Below, piece after piece: positions 1 to 11,268 of a DNA stretch of 64,000 bases (position 1 is the first letter of the stretch; every line of letters begins with the position of its first letter). The DNA is from Azadirachta indica (Eukaryota; Streptophyta; Magnoliopsida; Sapindales; Meliaceae). The notes below the pieces were generated by a model, which was not told the origin of the DNA, did not search any database, and saw only the letters and a list, made by a program, of their open reading frames with translations. A program made the translations under genes and the position numbers. The stretch lies in assembly GCA_022749755.1 (NCBI GenBank), contig CM040440.1:17285269-17349268 (forward strand), in the 5' to 3' direction.

Positions 1-186
1 GTAATATCTATGCAGCAGTTGTTGTTTAAAGAACAAGATAAATGAGGATTCGTATGGGAGAAAAAGAATAGGAATATATAGTACAATAAAATGATCTGCG
101 TAGTTGATGGAATTGAAGAGGCAAATATTCCATGAAAGGCTTGGCATATATACAGACAACACCACCATCAGAGAGCATCTTCAACC

Positions 187-208
187 CTCTCTCTCTCTCT
201 CTCTCTCT
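187..208. repeat. (CT)11 microsatellite
   Basis: Perfect CT dinucleotide run in intergenic DNA. CT tracts are common near plant 5' UTRs, but no gene start is recognisable beside it. Confidence 0.95.
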
Positions 209-879
209 CAAAATTTTATAAATTAATAAGAAGAAAGGAAGAAAAATCATAAGAATTAAATAATAAGTCCATTGGTTGGGGTTATTATTATTATTGTTAT
301 TATATATAGTTTGTCCCCTTGTAACACCATTATGAGTTTTTCCTTGACCTTAGCAATGTCCCAGTTCACACACATATCCAACAATATCAAATTATAAAAT
401 TGATTGATTAATTAATTAATTAATTAAAACCCCCTTGAAAAAAAATGCCAAGAAGAGAAGATACTTCTAATCATCCCCCATACTTCATCATTCACTCGTG
501 AGCTTATCATATGGAAGCACATGAGCTGTTTTCTCTGGTCAACCATTGTCTCTAATTGTCTTCTTCTTCCTTTTATATGTAAATATATTGAACTTAATTA
601 ATAATCATGTCATAATTTATATGTTAATCATCAACTAGAGAGAACTTCCGTTCCATTAAACCATTGCCGCCGGTGAGTCGGCTAGCTATAATTCAACACT
701 TCTGGGTTAATTAATTTATCACAGCTATATATGCATGTATATGTAGATATTAAATAATTAATTATTATCTATGTTTAAGTTCTTCTTTTAAGTCAGTTGT
801 CGGAATGGTGAAAAACATGAGAAAATGAACGGTAGGTCTAGCATCAATATAGTTTTTTTCCCTTCTTAATTTTATATAC

Positions 880-914
<35 letters not shown>

Positions 915-2711
915 AGGTGCAGGGTGGTGGAAGAGTGAGTCGAGTGTCAAAATAGAGGTCAAATTTGGAGTTCTCAATGGATTTTCTGATAGTGAAATAA
1001 CTAGTATTCAATTGATCAATGCATGACACATCACATACAAACTGAAACCATCTGCTGATCGAATTGTTATGTATATATATACATGCATGAAAGAGGTCGA
1101 TCGTCAGCTCTATAAATCTGCAAAAACGAAGCGGATCGAATGAAGGAATGAAGAGGCGAGAGAGAGATCCAATAATTTGAAATTATTATACTATTATTAC
1201 TTCCAGGGACATACTCTGACAACTCATTATTATGGTCATAATTGTGAAATATATTATATATGCAAATTGCATGCGTACGGGTACGAGCATTATTATTATT
1301 AGGAAATATAGACCATATTCATATGTATACAGAATTAATACAAGCCGATGGAGTTCAATAAGATGATGAGAATCAGGAATAAGCTGGTAAGGATCAAAAG
1401 CGTTAATGGAGCCCAGAATTTAGAGCAAAGATTAGGAAGTGGCCTACAAACACACACATATATAAAAAGTATCAAACATGAAAAGATATATGAAGATATT
1501 GGATGTGATAAAAGAAAGGGTGTGGCCGAGAACTTTCAGTTGTCTAGGTTCATTGCTTGCACGTGTGTGCCAAGATCCGATCCAAGTCTAAATCAAATTT
1601 TAGGTACTTGGTACGTGTATATTTATATATAAATATATATTTGTCCCCTCAATTGGCTAAGCTGTTGGGATTCCGGAAAATTAAATCAAAACCCATTTAT
1701 ACAACACTCCTGCCCACTGTTATGTTTATCCTCGATGGCAAGTTTTTTTCCTTTAAGAAAAAGAGAGAAAGAAATTAATGGGAAGACAGATAAGGTTTGG
1801 ATGTGAGGTGGGGTATATAAATATGTGACATTAGTCCAATTAAACCCCACCGTTGGGTCCTTCCCTTTAATCATCTTGCCCTATTAAGGTTCAAAAGTAA
1901 TGCCAAAAAGGGAAGCACAATTTTTCAGCAGCAATATATTTGTGCAGTTCACTTGGAAAACAGTGGTCGTGACAATACTAACTCACCATACCAGTCGAAA
2001 CAATTCTTCATCTCCTTCTATTTCACAATTTTTTTTTTTTCTTCTTTTTCGTTTGTAATTAATTTGCATTAAACGAAGTTGGCCAAACAGATTGCCTCAG
2101 TGAATTGCGCCAAGCGTACGTATATATGCTGCATCGTCTCCTGAGCATATAGCTCAGCTAGTGGTACTTTTCCCCACACACACACATATATATATAAAGT
2201 GAAATTGTATGAACCATGAATACATATATGTGTGTGTGTGTGTACATATATGTATAGGGTTTGGTTTTAAATAGATAAGGGACCCAAACGACCCCAAAAG
2301 CAAGTACGAAATGAAAAATGATGACCCGTGCATTTTCAATTTTCACCATTTCTAACATCGATCTAAGGATGTGTCACATTCTTCATGTCAAGTACACCAA
2401 TTAAAACACTCTCATGAGAGAAACTATGTGGGGAAAATGTAAAGACATCTACACCATCAATTCATTCAGTTTCACCATATATATCAACTCCACCGTACTA
2501 TAGCATAGCTCATACAACAGTCCGGGACCCATATCATTAACACTCAGGATTTCAAGAAAGCTGTAACGTGGGCCCTTTTTGATCCAGCCGTCCATCAATT
2601 TGGGCCCCCTTTGAATAAGCCTGTGACGTGATGGATGCATATTTAATGATTAATTATCATGACCATGCAAATGCAAATGCAAATGCAATGCATCGATGTC
2701 ATACATCATTT

Positions 2712-2715
<4 letters not shown>

Positions 2716-2750
<35 letters not shown>
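2716..2750. repeat. (CT)17 microsatellite
   Basis: Perfect CT run of 35 bases, preceded at about 2,668-2,690 by a short tandem of the hexamer AAATGC. Probably length-polymorphic. Confidence 0.95.
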
Positions 2751-2753
<3 letters not shown>

Positions 2754-3021
2754 ATTCACATAACCATTGAGATTCCGTTCCCCTTTTTACTACACCCACA
2801 ATATTATGATAGTAAAACATAATCAATCAAGTGAAGTAATTGTCGAAAACAGATCGTGAGATCAACTTACAGAAATTATTTTCTAACTATAAAATATAAT
2901 ATCTTATTAAAATGTAGGGTGGCAGGCAAGGAAATCGGAGGGCATACAGTAATACGACATCATTTAAACAGTGATTGTCGGCAAACCCTCCTTTTACTAG
3001 ACTACTCATTGTTACCATTAG

Positions 3022-3045
<24 letters not shown>
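3022..3045. repeat. (GT)12 microsatellite
   Basis: Perfect GT run followed directly by TATATATA. A second tandem, of GTTGGC hexamers, lies at about 3,421-3,450. Confidence 0.93.
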
Positions 3046-3053
<8 letters not shown>

Positions 3054-4668
3054 TCTTCAGTGATGGATTTGAACTTGTTTGTCTGCCATTATTATAATTC
3101 ACTAACCATATTGCCGCTAATTTCTGTCCGTCTCTTTACCTGTGTAATAAAATAATACAACAGACTCTTTTCCAGTTTTAACTTTTTAATATTTTAATGT
3201 GTAGGTCGAGTAAATTTGTCCGCTGTTTCGTAGACAAATCTGAAGTCACTATTCTGCTGGGTAGGCACATCTAATCTAGTTGGTTTTTAAATCTCTGTTT
3301 GGCCGGTGTCAAATTATTCCGTTTCTAAAATGAGAAAATGCGGGCTTCTCGTGCAAGGCGGGCAAACGCAGCCTTCGGTTGATTTCCAACGTAAAAAAAG
3401 GCTTAACTGCGAAAATGCAGTGTTGGTGTTGGCGTTGGCGTTGGCGTTGGGCCCAGGAACCACCTAGGAGATTTGTGTCGTAACGGTTTAATGATTGCCC
3501 GAAGAAGCTTACTTTTTAGTTTTTACCTCCTCTAAACTAGAGCTAAGCTAGACCATTTTCATTTTATACCCCTACTCTGGCTCGCTCTCCAACACGTGTG
3601 TCTCCTACACTGTGGGCTCCATCAACTACCTCAGCCAACTCTAAATCCAACGTCACATCTACTCCGTACTGCCACGTCAACCAAATGTCCTAGTTGCTGT
3701 CGTTCTCTTATTGGTCCTTCCCTCCCTGCGTCTGGGCTCCACTCGATCGCTCTCAAACCTCCCCTGCACAACAATTTCTACATCATACATCGCGTTTGGG
3801 TGGCGGGTGTCCTATCCAATATATTGCAAGCATCGACAATTAACAATATAATATGTTAATTAACTAAACTGTGGTTACACACTAATCGGGATTAAAACTG
3901 CAAATGATTGAAGGCCGTGTACAATCAAGAAAGCTGAAAATTGTGGCACGTAGAGTAAAACGGTACCAAATTAAATGCATAGGGAGCAAGTGCGTTCCTT
4001 TTAATATGTTGGACTGAAAATCGGTACCGTGACCGGGGCCTTAAAGATCCATACATATATATATATATATATACACACACACAAAGACGGTGATAGTTCG
4101 AAATGTAATGTCACACACACATACGAATTCAAATCAGAGTACGACAGATAAGAGCTGTACCGCTGTCCACAAGATTGGGGAGGACTTTGCCAATCAAAAT
4201 TATTCAAATCTCAATTCTCAAGCATATTTGTAATTAAAAAAAAAAAAAAAGGAAGAAGGAGAGTGTATTAAATTATTAATGCAATTAGTGTTGTGGATTG
4301 ATGAATTTGGTTTCTCGTCTGATTAAGGGAAAGGTTTAATTTGTTGGTAATGCTACGAACTAAATTGACCAACCACTTTTATTTAATGGCTAAAAACCAG
4401 AATACACATAGACCCAACGAATTAAGTAGTTTTGGACAGACCAGCAGTATACTGAGTGGACAGATTTGATTAGCTTAAACTACTTGTATTGGCAACTGAG
4501 GCTTACACTTAACCAACCTCTTAATTTCCTGTTATTCTAAGTAGATTAGGCTGTTCATACCACATACTGATATTTTTAGCTTTACTCCCATCATTTTCAA
4601 CAATAAATCATTTCTTATTGGTTCGTCCAGAAAGTATATTCTATTAAGATAACATAATCAATTAATCA

Positions 4669-4697
4669 CCCCCACCCCCACCCCCACCCCCACCCCC
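4669..4697. repeat. (ACCCCC)n tract, G-quadruplex-capable on the minus strand
   Basis: Five runs of five C, each separated by one A. On the minus strand this reads as five G5 runs with one-base loops, an ideal G-quadruplex pattern; the C strand could form an i-motif. Confidence 0.93.
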
Positions 4698-4826
4698 TTT
4701 TATTTTATTATTTTATTGTAAATTTTCAATGGATAGTAACATACATGAATCAATCAGACTCGTGAAGGGACCTGAATGTTATTACCCCATTTCAAGGGCA
4801 TGGCGTTATTGGAATTAAGGGAGAGA

Positions 4827-4853
4827 GGGGGGGGGTGCGGTGGGGGTGGAGGG
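4827..4853. repeat. G-rich tract, G-quadruplex-capable on the plus strand
   Basis: G9 run followed by GG, G5, GG and GGG runs with short interruptions. It lies about 130 bp from the C-rich tract at 4,669 and has the opposite strand bias. Confidence 0.8.
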
Positions 4854-5027
4854 AGTTGATGGGATATTGGCTTAAGTAGCCGATAATAATCAACAGGTAG
4901 TTTGAAATCTAAAGAGGCATAATCGAGATGTCCTTGAAGAAAAGAAATGAGGTGGGCTTTATATAATTTCATAATTATCTTTTTTTTATTTTCTTTTTAA
5001 TAAAAAATAACCTACTCTGTATTATCA

Positions 5028-5052
5028 ATCTATCTATCTATCTATCTATCTC
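5028..5052. repeat. (ATCT)6 microsatellite
   Basis: Six tandem copies of the tetranucleotide ATCT in intergenic DNA. Confidence 0.93.
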
Positions 5053-6264
5053 TTTCCAAAAAAGATGACAACCCATTGACAAGAAAGATCAACAATCAGT
5101 GATCACTTTGGGATAATGGGATTAGACATTGTGCGTTGCTTGCTAGTCCTCATTAAATTCTCTAATAATTTCATTTATGCAATTGGACAAACTTACCATC
5201 CTTTGCTTTGAAACTGCTAATTGCCATTTGCTATGAATCGAGAAGTTGATGTTAACGGCCCAAGATTGGCACCCAACGTGACCCACTTTTGCTTTTGTAA
5301 GGAGCACACCACGTTCTACTTAGAGATGGAATAATACCATTTGGCTTTGCACTTTGAGATAAGTCTTTTCCTATTTGACCCTTAATGCATCCCACTTAAT
5401 AGTCTTATTAGGTATTAGAGGCAACATAACCACATGCTTTTGTCACTTATCATTTTCTTTTGCTAAATACCTAAGTAAGCTCTTTCTTTTCTTTTTTATT
5501 TAAATCCCCCCGAAAAAAAAAATAATGTGGGTCTTATTTGAGTGATTAATCAACTTGTTACAATAATTGCTAAAGTAAATTACTTAATAACCATAATAAC
5601 ACGAAATTAAAGTAAATTTTGAAAAAGAAAAGGGCATTTGTAGCGTCTAATCACCATCTATGATGTAAAACTTTAACAAATTAAGGGAGAGGGAGACATA
5701 AATTATGATTATGGATTGACTTTAATGAGAAGGAAAACAGCATTACAAGGAAGATATTGAACAACTTTAACCTCCATCATCAAAAGCAAAATGTATACAG
5801 CCCAAGTTGCTGATTAAAAGATTTGTCGAGTTAATTAATTAAAAATACTTAGAATTGAACTGTCTGCCTTAACTTTTGAATAATTACAACTCTTGCTTTT
5901 GCTTGTAGTGGAAAAATGATAGTCAACTTTCATCAAACATTACATCATTGACCTCACTTTGGGGGATAATTAGGCCCTTAATCAACCATGATCATAATCA
6001 TACTCACAGATTTGGTTGAGTCTTATCAACCAATGATTCCACTATACTTCGCTCTCAAGATCTTATTGGGTCTTGTTTTACGGATTCTCTTATTAAAAGC
6101 TGTTTGATCAAATACATTGAAGGGAATTTTATTCTTCCAACGCAACCCATTTACACAGTACACACACCACCCGCTTTACATTCGAATAAAACCTTATCAT
6201 CTTCTATTATCATTAATAATTCATTTCATTTTAATCCCATAATTCCATCTAATCACCTTTCCTG

Positions 6265-6265
6265 C

Positions 6266-6310
<45 letters not shown>

Positions 6311-6311
6311 C
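6265..6311. repeat. (CCCTGT)7 minisatellite
   Basis: Seven tandem CCCTGT hexamers followed by CCCC. The complement has repeated GGGACA units and satisfies the G3-loop3 G-quadruplex pattern. The reading frame through it encodes a meaningless Pro-Cys repeat. Confidence 0.93.
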
Positions 6312-6607
6312 TACTTAAAATTACTATTCATAAAATAAAAGTGGCTGAATTGTAACTTGTTGTGAGTTATTCCCTTTTTCTTGGATTTTCCAAATTTGCA
6401 AAGTGCCCATGTCTTAAATTTCATGGGCCCAACGACAGGTCATTGAGGTATAGGTATAGCTTCGCTCAGATCCAACAAGTTCTGTACTAAACGGAAATAG
6501 TTACCGAAGCCCACTTGAGGATGCTTTAGGCAATTGTAACGACAAACAACTTATTAAAATATTTGAATTTTCCCCAGCCCAAACGCAAGTTAACCTCCAC
6601 CATGCAA

Positions 6608-7805
6608 TTAAAGCAAAGGTTTTACCGCAACGGGGAGCCCATGTTGAGGGTGCAAAGTGACATTGTCAACTGGTGTGTGCTTATTGTATCTGTGTCACAG
6701 TGAGAAGGAAAATTTTCGAAGGATCAATGTAACGAATTGCTATTTCGGCTTCAAGCATTGCAAAAGTCTGTCTGACTAATGCAAGCTCCTGGACCAGCTC
6801 CAAAGGCAAGCAGAGCATTTGGGTGTTTTGCTGCTTTGCTTACACCATTAATTTAGTATACAGTGGGTGATTTGAATTCATCTGCATCTTCACCTTAATA
6901 TTTTTTGCTCCTTTGTAAACTTATCTTAAATACAGGAATTACAATCCATGTATCCCTTAGGTATCACTAAATTTCCAAACTTCATGTTTTCGGATCCCTG
7001 CCTGCATAACTGTACTGCTGGGCTAGCTAACCATGTATGGTTTATAATAATATAACGTAGAGGCAAATCAAAATTTTATCAAGGTAAGTGATATCTTGCA
7101 AACTTTAACTTGGCTAATATATCTGCAGCAGGAATTCCTATCCTGCAAAACTCGAGCACTTCTTCTCTGAGTTTGCTTGCCATTCTTGGTGTATACTCAA
7201 CAAGACCACGGTCCACGTTAACCAAATTGCAGTGGTTTCATGGGCCGGGAAAAAGAATGATTTGCATTCCTCCATGATCTCATCCATATTTAGCGTGGGA
7301 CCAGCTCTAGTTTGAACCATTTCTGAGGATTCGATAATCACAACAAGTAAATCATCTCCGTAACGATCTGAACTTCCTGTTGATGCCTGTTAGTGTGTTT
7401 TTCAACTTCCTGTCAAGCTTACGTATCGGAATATTTGATGGAGTTGGTAGATATCTAAATGACAGTAAGTAATTTGTTAATAAAACCACAACAAATCCTA
7501 AATTAAAGAAGGAATTAAACTTAATATTAAGGGAATATTACCGGCTCCCACTACCAGGGATGAAAATGTTAGACATTGAAGCTATACAGCATTTCTGATG
7601 CTCCTTTTGGGCGTTGAAGGCCTCTCTTCCTTCCGCAAAGATACTTCCAGAGGCAGTGTGTGCGATTATATCAGCCGTTAGATTATTAAATTCTTCATGC
7701 ATCTCTATCTTTGCACGTTGGTCCTCAGTTTTCATGGCCTGATTTTTCCACTCATCAAGCGTGAACAAAGTACATTCTGCCATTACCCTTATCATAACCT
7801 GTCAG
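6608..7805 (-). pseudogene. cytochrome P450 pseudogene (5'-truncated, frameshifted)
   Basis: Relics of the last three exons of a gene closely similar to the intact P450 at 12,775-15,255. The exon-3 relic runs from about 7,803 to 7,536 and is still open, with the conserved EWKNQA and IFIPGS segments. The exon-4 relic, about 7,473-7,140, has a small internal deletion that shifts frame after the NTLTGI segment, and its I-helix reads FFFPAHETT where the intact gene has FFFAGHETT. The exon-5 relic, about 6,985-6,608, keeps the [13 protein letters not shown] block, but the haem loop reads GAGPGACIS: the invariant Arg has become Gly, the Gly after Cys-Ile has become Ser, and a frameshift and stop follow. 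Exons 1 and 2 were not found upstream, where a decayed inverted-repeat element lies instead. No function is expected. Confidence 0.9.
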
Positions 7806-7865
7806 GCTCAACAAGACATCAATCTATAAAATGCTCAATAACGTAACCATAGCATGTACATTAAG

Positions 7866-8300
7866 GGTGTGTTTGGTGCACCGCTCTCGACTGTACAAAT
7901 TGTGTGAACTGTAATGTATTATGGTAAATAGCTGTAACTTTTATGGTACATTGTATCTTGAACTTGGATAACTAGCTAGCTTATAGACAGAACGATGAAG
8001 TTTTAGTCACATATATATTTACTTTGAAATTGATTTGATTATAATAATCATAATAATTGTGCTAACGAGATGAAAAATTAAAAATATATCATATTATTAT
8101 ACTAGATGATTTTATTAAAATCGTCTCACTAACGAATAATTGGGAACCGCTTTTGTTGAACATATGGGCATTCTTAGGTTGTTATAGTTATTTACCATAA
8201 AAGTTATGTAATAAATATTTGTGAATACGTTTCCATAAAATAGAGACTGACATGTTGTCATCTATTTATTATACCAATTTTTTTGTGTCAGGTAATTAAA
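7866..8300. mobile_element. decayed MITE-like inverted-repeat element (tentative)
   Basis: The segment opens with GGGTGTGTTTGGTGC, typical of small plant DNA transposons. An 18-base segment at 7,921-7,938 recurs inverted at 8,181-8,198 with two mismatches, and a 14-base segment at 7,935-7,948 recurs exactly inverted at 8,193-8,206. No convincing terminal repeats or target duplication were found, so the right boundary is a guess. It sits where the missing 5' exons of the P450 pseudogene would be, so insertion or an associated deletion may explain the truncation. Confidence 0.4.
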
Positions 8301-8507
8301 ATAGAGTGTCAATATCCAATTATAGATACATATTTTAAATAGGTTTCTCAATCTGGACAACAATGAAAAGAAGATATAACCCAATGTAAATTATGTTTGA
8401 CGGAATCTGATAGCTAGGAGTCTTTTCTTTGATCATATACCAAACATGAAAATAAAAATAAACTCAAAGAACAGTCTTTATTATTAATTGCTTTTCGCCT
8501 TTTCGAC

Positions 8508-8592
8508 GGGGTGGTGGCGCAGTTGGTTAGCGCGTAGGTCTCATAGCTTCTGAGTGATCCTGAGGTCGAGAGTTCGAGCCTCTCTCACCCCA
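8508..8592 (+). tRNA. trnM-CAU: tRNA-Met (CAT), elongator type, with intron
   Basis: An 85-base gene with acceptor strands GGGGTGG and TCACCCC plus discriminator A, a D-arm with GGCGCAGTTGGTTAGCGC and a T-arm with GAGAGTTCGAGCCTCTC, which contains the internal B box. The anticodon CAT is at 8,542-8,544. The 11 bases at 8,546-8,556 interrupt the anticodon loop one base 3' of the anticodon, the canonical position for a nuclear tRNA intron; removing them gives a standard 7-base loop. Plant elongator tRNA-Met and tRNA-Tyr genes are the two classes known to carry such introns. A run of T at 8,596-8,600 can terminate RNA polymerase III. Confidence 0.97.
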
Positions 8593-9715
8593 TAATTTTT
8601 GTTTCTGAGGGGCCTATTTGTATGAAAAAGGCCAATTTTTCTTCATTAGTCAAAAAGTAAAACCTAAGGGATTTAAATGTCTTTACCTACTCCAATTTGA
8701 ATTGGAAAATTTTCATTTCGTCTTTAATATTTTTGAAATATTTCTCTCTCCGCACTAAATTTTAATTTTTTAAATTGTTATTTTGTTTGTAAATAAATGT
8801 TATTGCCCTTTCATGAATTGAAAAATGTCACTTTAGTCTCAAGTGTTTTGCAAAATATCCATTTATTCTACTAGTGTGCATTTGTGTCATAAACATCCCT
8901 AATATTCGTTAATATTTCGCTTCAGTTCCTATCATTTTTGCCAATGTTACTTTAGTCCTTGAAATTACTTCTATTAACTTCCATTTGTTGAGAAAATTTT
9001 CATATTCAGCTAAGATTTTAATGAAATAAAGGTTAATCAATTCAAGGACAATGGTATCATTTATATAAATATTAAATTACAAACATTAGAATTTTCTCTC
9101 TCTTTCTGTTGGGTACCGTAAGGAAATTGAGAATTTTGATTCCTATGTTTAAATATTTGTTTGTTAAAATAATTTGTAATGGTAGTTATATTAATTTTAT
9201 TTATGTTGATGATTGTTAATTTTATTTCATAGTTTAAAAAGGAAAAAGAAAAGAGAGAGGGAAAGAAAATAAGAGAAAATTGAAAAAATTAATTGTGTTA
9301 TATATTCTAAAATTATAAGCTTTTTTTTAAGATATTTTGGCATTTCACGTCTATTGTAGTTACATTGTTCGAAACAATGTCTTTTTAGTTACTAAAGTGA
9401 GGTCCAAATTGCTATGCTTAAAGAATTTACTTATTGGGGGTACTAAAGTGAAACATCAATAAATTATACGAATAAAATAATATTGTATAAAAAAAGTAGG
9501 GATTAAAGTGGAATTTGACACTTTGAATTTATGACATGAAGAGTCGCCCATCCCTTCGTTGTCGGTCGGTCGCCCCCATTCACTTCCAGCCTTCCCTCGT
9601 ATTTGCACTCCCCAGTTCCGGTGCGCATTCATCAACCATCTTATTCATACCGGATAATATATATGGTTCTACTGAAATTGATTGCGATTTCTAATTTTCT
9701 TGGTATGTGGACAGG
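8593..9715. other. AT-rich intergenic region, possible decayed inverted-repeat element
   Basis: No coding potential was seen. Motifs such as TGTCACTTTAGTC near 8,826 and an inverted GGGATTAAAGTGGAATTTGACA near 9,498 resemble the ends of degenerate plant DNA transposons, but the arms are too diverged to delimit. The last 150 bases, from about 9,540, are less AT-rich and probably form the promoter or 5' UTR of the downstream SIAMESE-related gene. Confidence 0.45.
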
Positions 9716-9976
9716 ATGATGGCGGCGTTTCAGGAGAAATTAGAAGACAAATATGAAACGTTAGCTCTGTCTATAAAATTGGAGAAACTTGTAGTTGACG
9801 AAGAGGAGACGGAAAACTGTAAAACGCCAACGGCTGAACAACATAGGATTCCGGTAATCACGACGTGTCCTCCGGCACCAAAGAAGCACAAAGATTCCCC
9901 TTTTAATAGCAAGGCCAACAATTCCCCCAACGACAAATCCAGGAAAGTTAACTCTCTACGGATTGTAGATAATTAG
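9716..9976 (+). CDS. SIAMESE-related CDK inhibitor-like protein, first tandem copy (possibly decaying)
   Basis: Single-exon frame of 86 aa from the ATG at 9,716; a second ATG follows immediately. The family hallmark is clear at residues 36-58: a CKTPT-type motif, then HRIPVITTCPPAPKK. SIM/SMR proteins are small plant inhibitors that bind cyclin-CDK complexes and promote endoreduplication or stress-induced cell-cycle arrest in the nucleus. Compared with the copy at 10,918, the spacer after the hallmark is shorter, and after the shared SRKV the frame ends within eight residues, so the C-terminal block of the neighbour (GKFIVSSELEAALGF) is lost. That loss suggests weakened function or early pseudogenisation. 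An intron restoring a C-terminal exon was considered, but no matching downstream sequence was found. Confidence 0.7.
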   Translation: MMAAFQEKLEDKYETLALSIKLEKLVVDEEETENCKTPTAEQHRIPVITTCPPAPKKHKDSPFNSKANNSPNDKSRKVNSLRIVDN

Positions 9977-10917
9977 AATAATTGGTCACAAAGTTCAAAA
10001 TCGTATACAAATATAGACAATTAATTAGAAGATATTTATATATATATATATATATTGATTTTGATACTTGCAGGTATTAATGTACCTTGCTGTAATGGCT
10101 GCGTGCTATGTGTCAATTTATGGCCGGAGTTAACCAAATTCACGGTTTCGGGTTGCCCAACCAAAACAACGAAGTAAAGTCTTGTGTGTGTGATAGAAAG
10201 TATGTAAATTGTTTATCTGTATGTCTGTTTAATTAAATATTTTGTTACTTATATATTTAATTTGAAATTAATAAATCATAAAAGTGATTATAATAATATT
10301 AAAAAAAATTGCAATACAAATTTATGATTTAATTTTATATTTTAATAGAATACTTAAATATTTTGTAAAATGATGTGGCAGTCAGCTCAAAAACATGTTT
10401 CCGGAAAGTCATAAAAATTTCGCTGAATGTTTCAAAAGTCACCCGTGTCAATTTTGTGGGTTTGTTTAATAATATGAATATTGAGCCCTTCAGAAAAGAA
10501 GGAATCTGTATATATATATATATCTATATATCTCTTAATTGCAAAATAATATCCGATAAAATATAAAATAAAAATAAAATAAAATTTAGGAAATAGTGAA
10601 GGCGGCCGGCAACGGGTAGCCCATTCTACAGATCCGCCCGCCTATAAATTGAATTCAAATCGAAAACAGTCAAAGTTTGCACTCTGTTTCACCGACTGAC
10701 CCCACGGCTTACGACCCCACTCTCTCTGTCATTCCTCAATTAATTGCTGTTCCTCTCTTTATATTTCAATTTCTCCAGTCATCCGGTCAGCTTCTCTTTC
10801 CAATTCCTTGTCAACTCCGTAGATCTAAATTTTCAAAAAAAAAAAAAAAAAACATTGTAATTCTGTCTAGGAATTTCGATTCTGATTGTTGGGTGCTAGC
10901 TTGTAACTGGAAGCACG
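9977..10917. other. spacer between the tandem SIAMESE-related genes
   Basis: AT-rich spacer containing (TA)n tracts near 10,040 and 10,510. From about 10,590 the composition rises in G+C, a CTATAAATT box occurs near 10,640, and a C/T-rich leader precedes the ATG at 10,918. This is consistent with an independent promoter for the second copy. Confidence 0.55.
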
Positions 10918-11268
10918 ATGGTGGCCCTTCAGAAGAAGGAAGATAAAGAAAAAACGTTAAATTTATCTACGCAATTGGAGAAACTTGCTGTCGATGAATT
11001 CCCGGAAGGAGCAAATTTGACGGTCGAGGAAGAGAAAGAAAATTGTACAACACCAACATCTAAAGAGTACAGGATTCCGGATGTGGTCACATGTCCTCCG
11101 GCTCCCAGAAAGCGTAAAGCTTCTTTCCCCAGCCACAGAAATATTTCCGGCAAGAAGTCCAGGAAAGTCGGCAAGTTCATTGTCTCTTCGGAGTTGGAAG
11201 CAGCGCTGGGGTTTCATCGGGTTTCTTGCAATAAGATTCCATGGGGATCAAAAAAGAAGTTTCTTTAG
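10918..11268 (+). CDS. SIAMESE-related cyclin-dependent kinase inhibitor
   Basis: Intronless 116-aa protein. It contains an acidic N-terminal part (QLEKLAVDEFPEG), the SIM/SMR signature CTTPTSKEYRIPDVVTCPPAPRKRK at residues 42-66, a basic nuclear-localisation-like stretch (KKSRK), and the C-terminal segment KFIVSSELEAALGF. By family knowledge, SMR proteins inhibit CDK-cyclin complexes and push cells into endocycles during differentiation or DNA damage. The length is normal for the family (about 80-130 aa) and no intron is expected. It lies 0.9 kb downstream of a related copy in the same orientation, so the pair is a tandem duplication. The start is the first ATG of the frame, after a 5' leader with an A18 tract. 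This is the more complete copy of the two. Confidence 0.9.
   Translation: MVALQKKEDKEKTLNLSTQLEKLAVDEFPEGANLTVEEEKENCTTPTSKEYRIPDVVTCPPAPRKRKASFPSHRNISGKKSRKVGKFIVSSELEAALGFHRVSCNKIPWGSKKKFL

Larger units (their letters stand above)
1..6607. other. gene-free intergenic region rich in simple repeats
   Basis: No reading frame here resembles a protein, and the short frames present are broken by microsatellites. The stretch is AT-rich with many (TA)n tracts, CT, GT and ATCT microsatellites, and C/G-rich tracts listed separately. No tRNA, splice-connected exons or transposon termini with clear duplications were seen. Around 3,540-3,770 the sequence becomes less AT-rich and contains an ACACGTGT element, which looks more like regulatory DNA than decay, but no gene start follows it. 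A miRNA or other non-coding RNA gene cannot be excluded by eye. Confidence 0.6.

Noticed and set aside
2545..2570. Segment with TTTCAAGAAAGCTGT, resembling a miR396 complement
   Set aside because: No star sequence or hairpin partner was found nearby, and several core positions differ from miR396; probably coincidence. Similar short hits occur near 3,925 and 63,188.
9707..9715. Earlier start of the first SIAMESE-related frame
   Set aside because: That codon is GTG; the paired ATGs at 9,716 and 9,719 are the plausible plant start.
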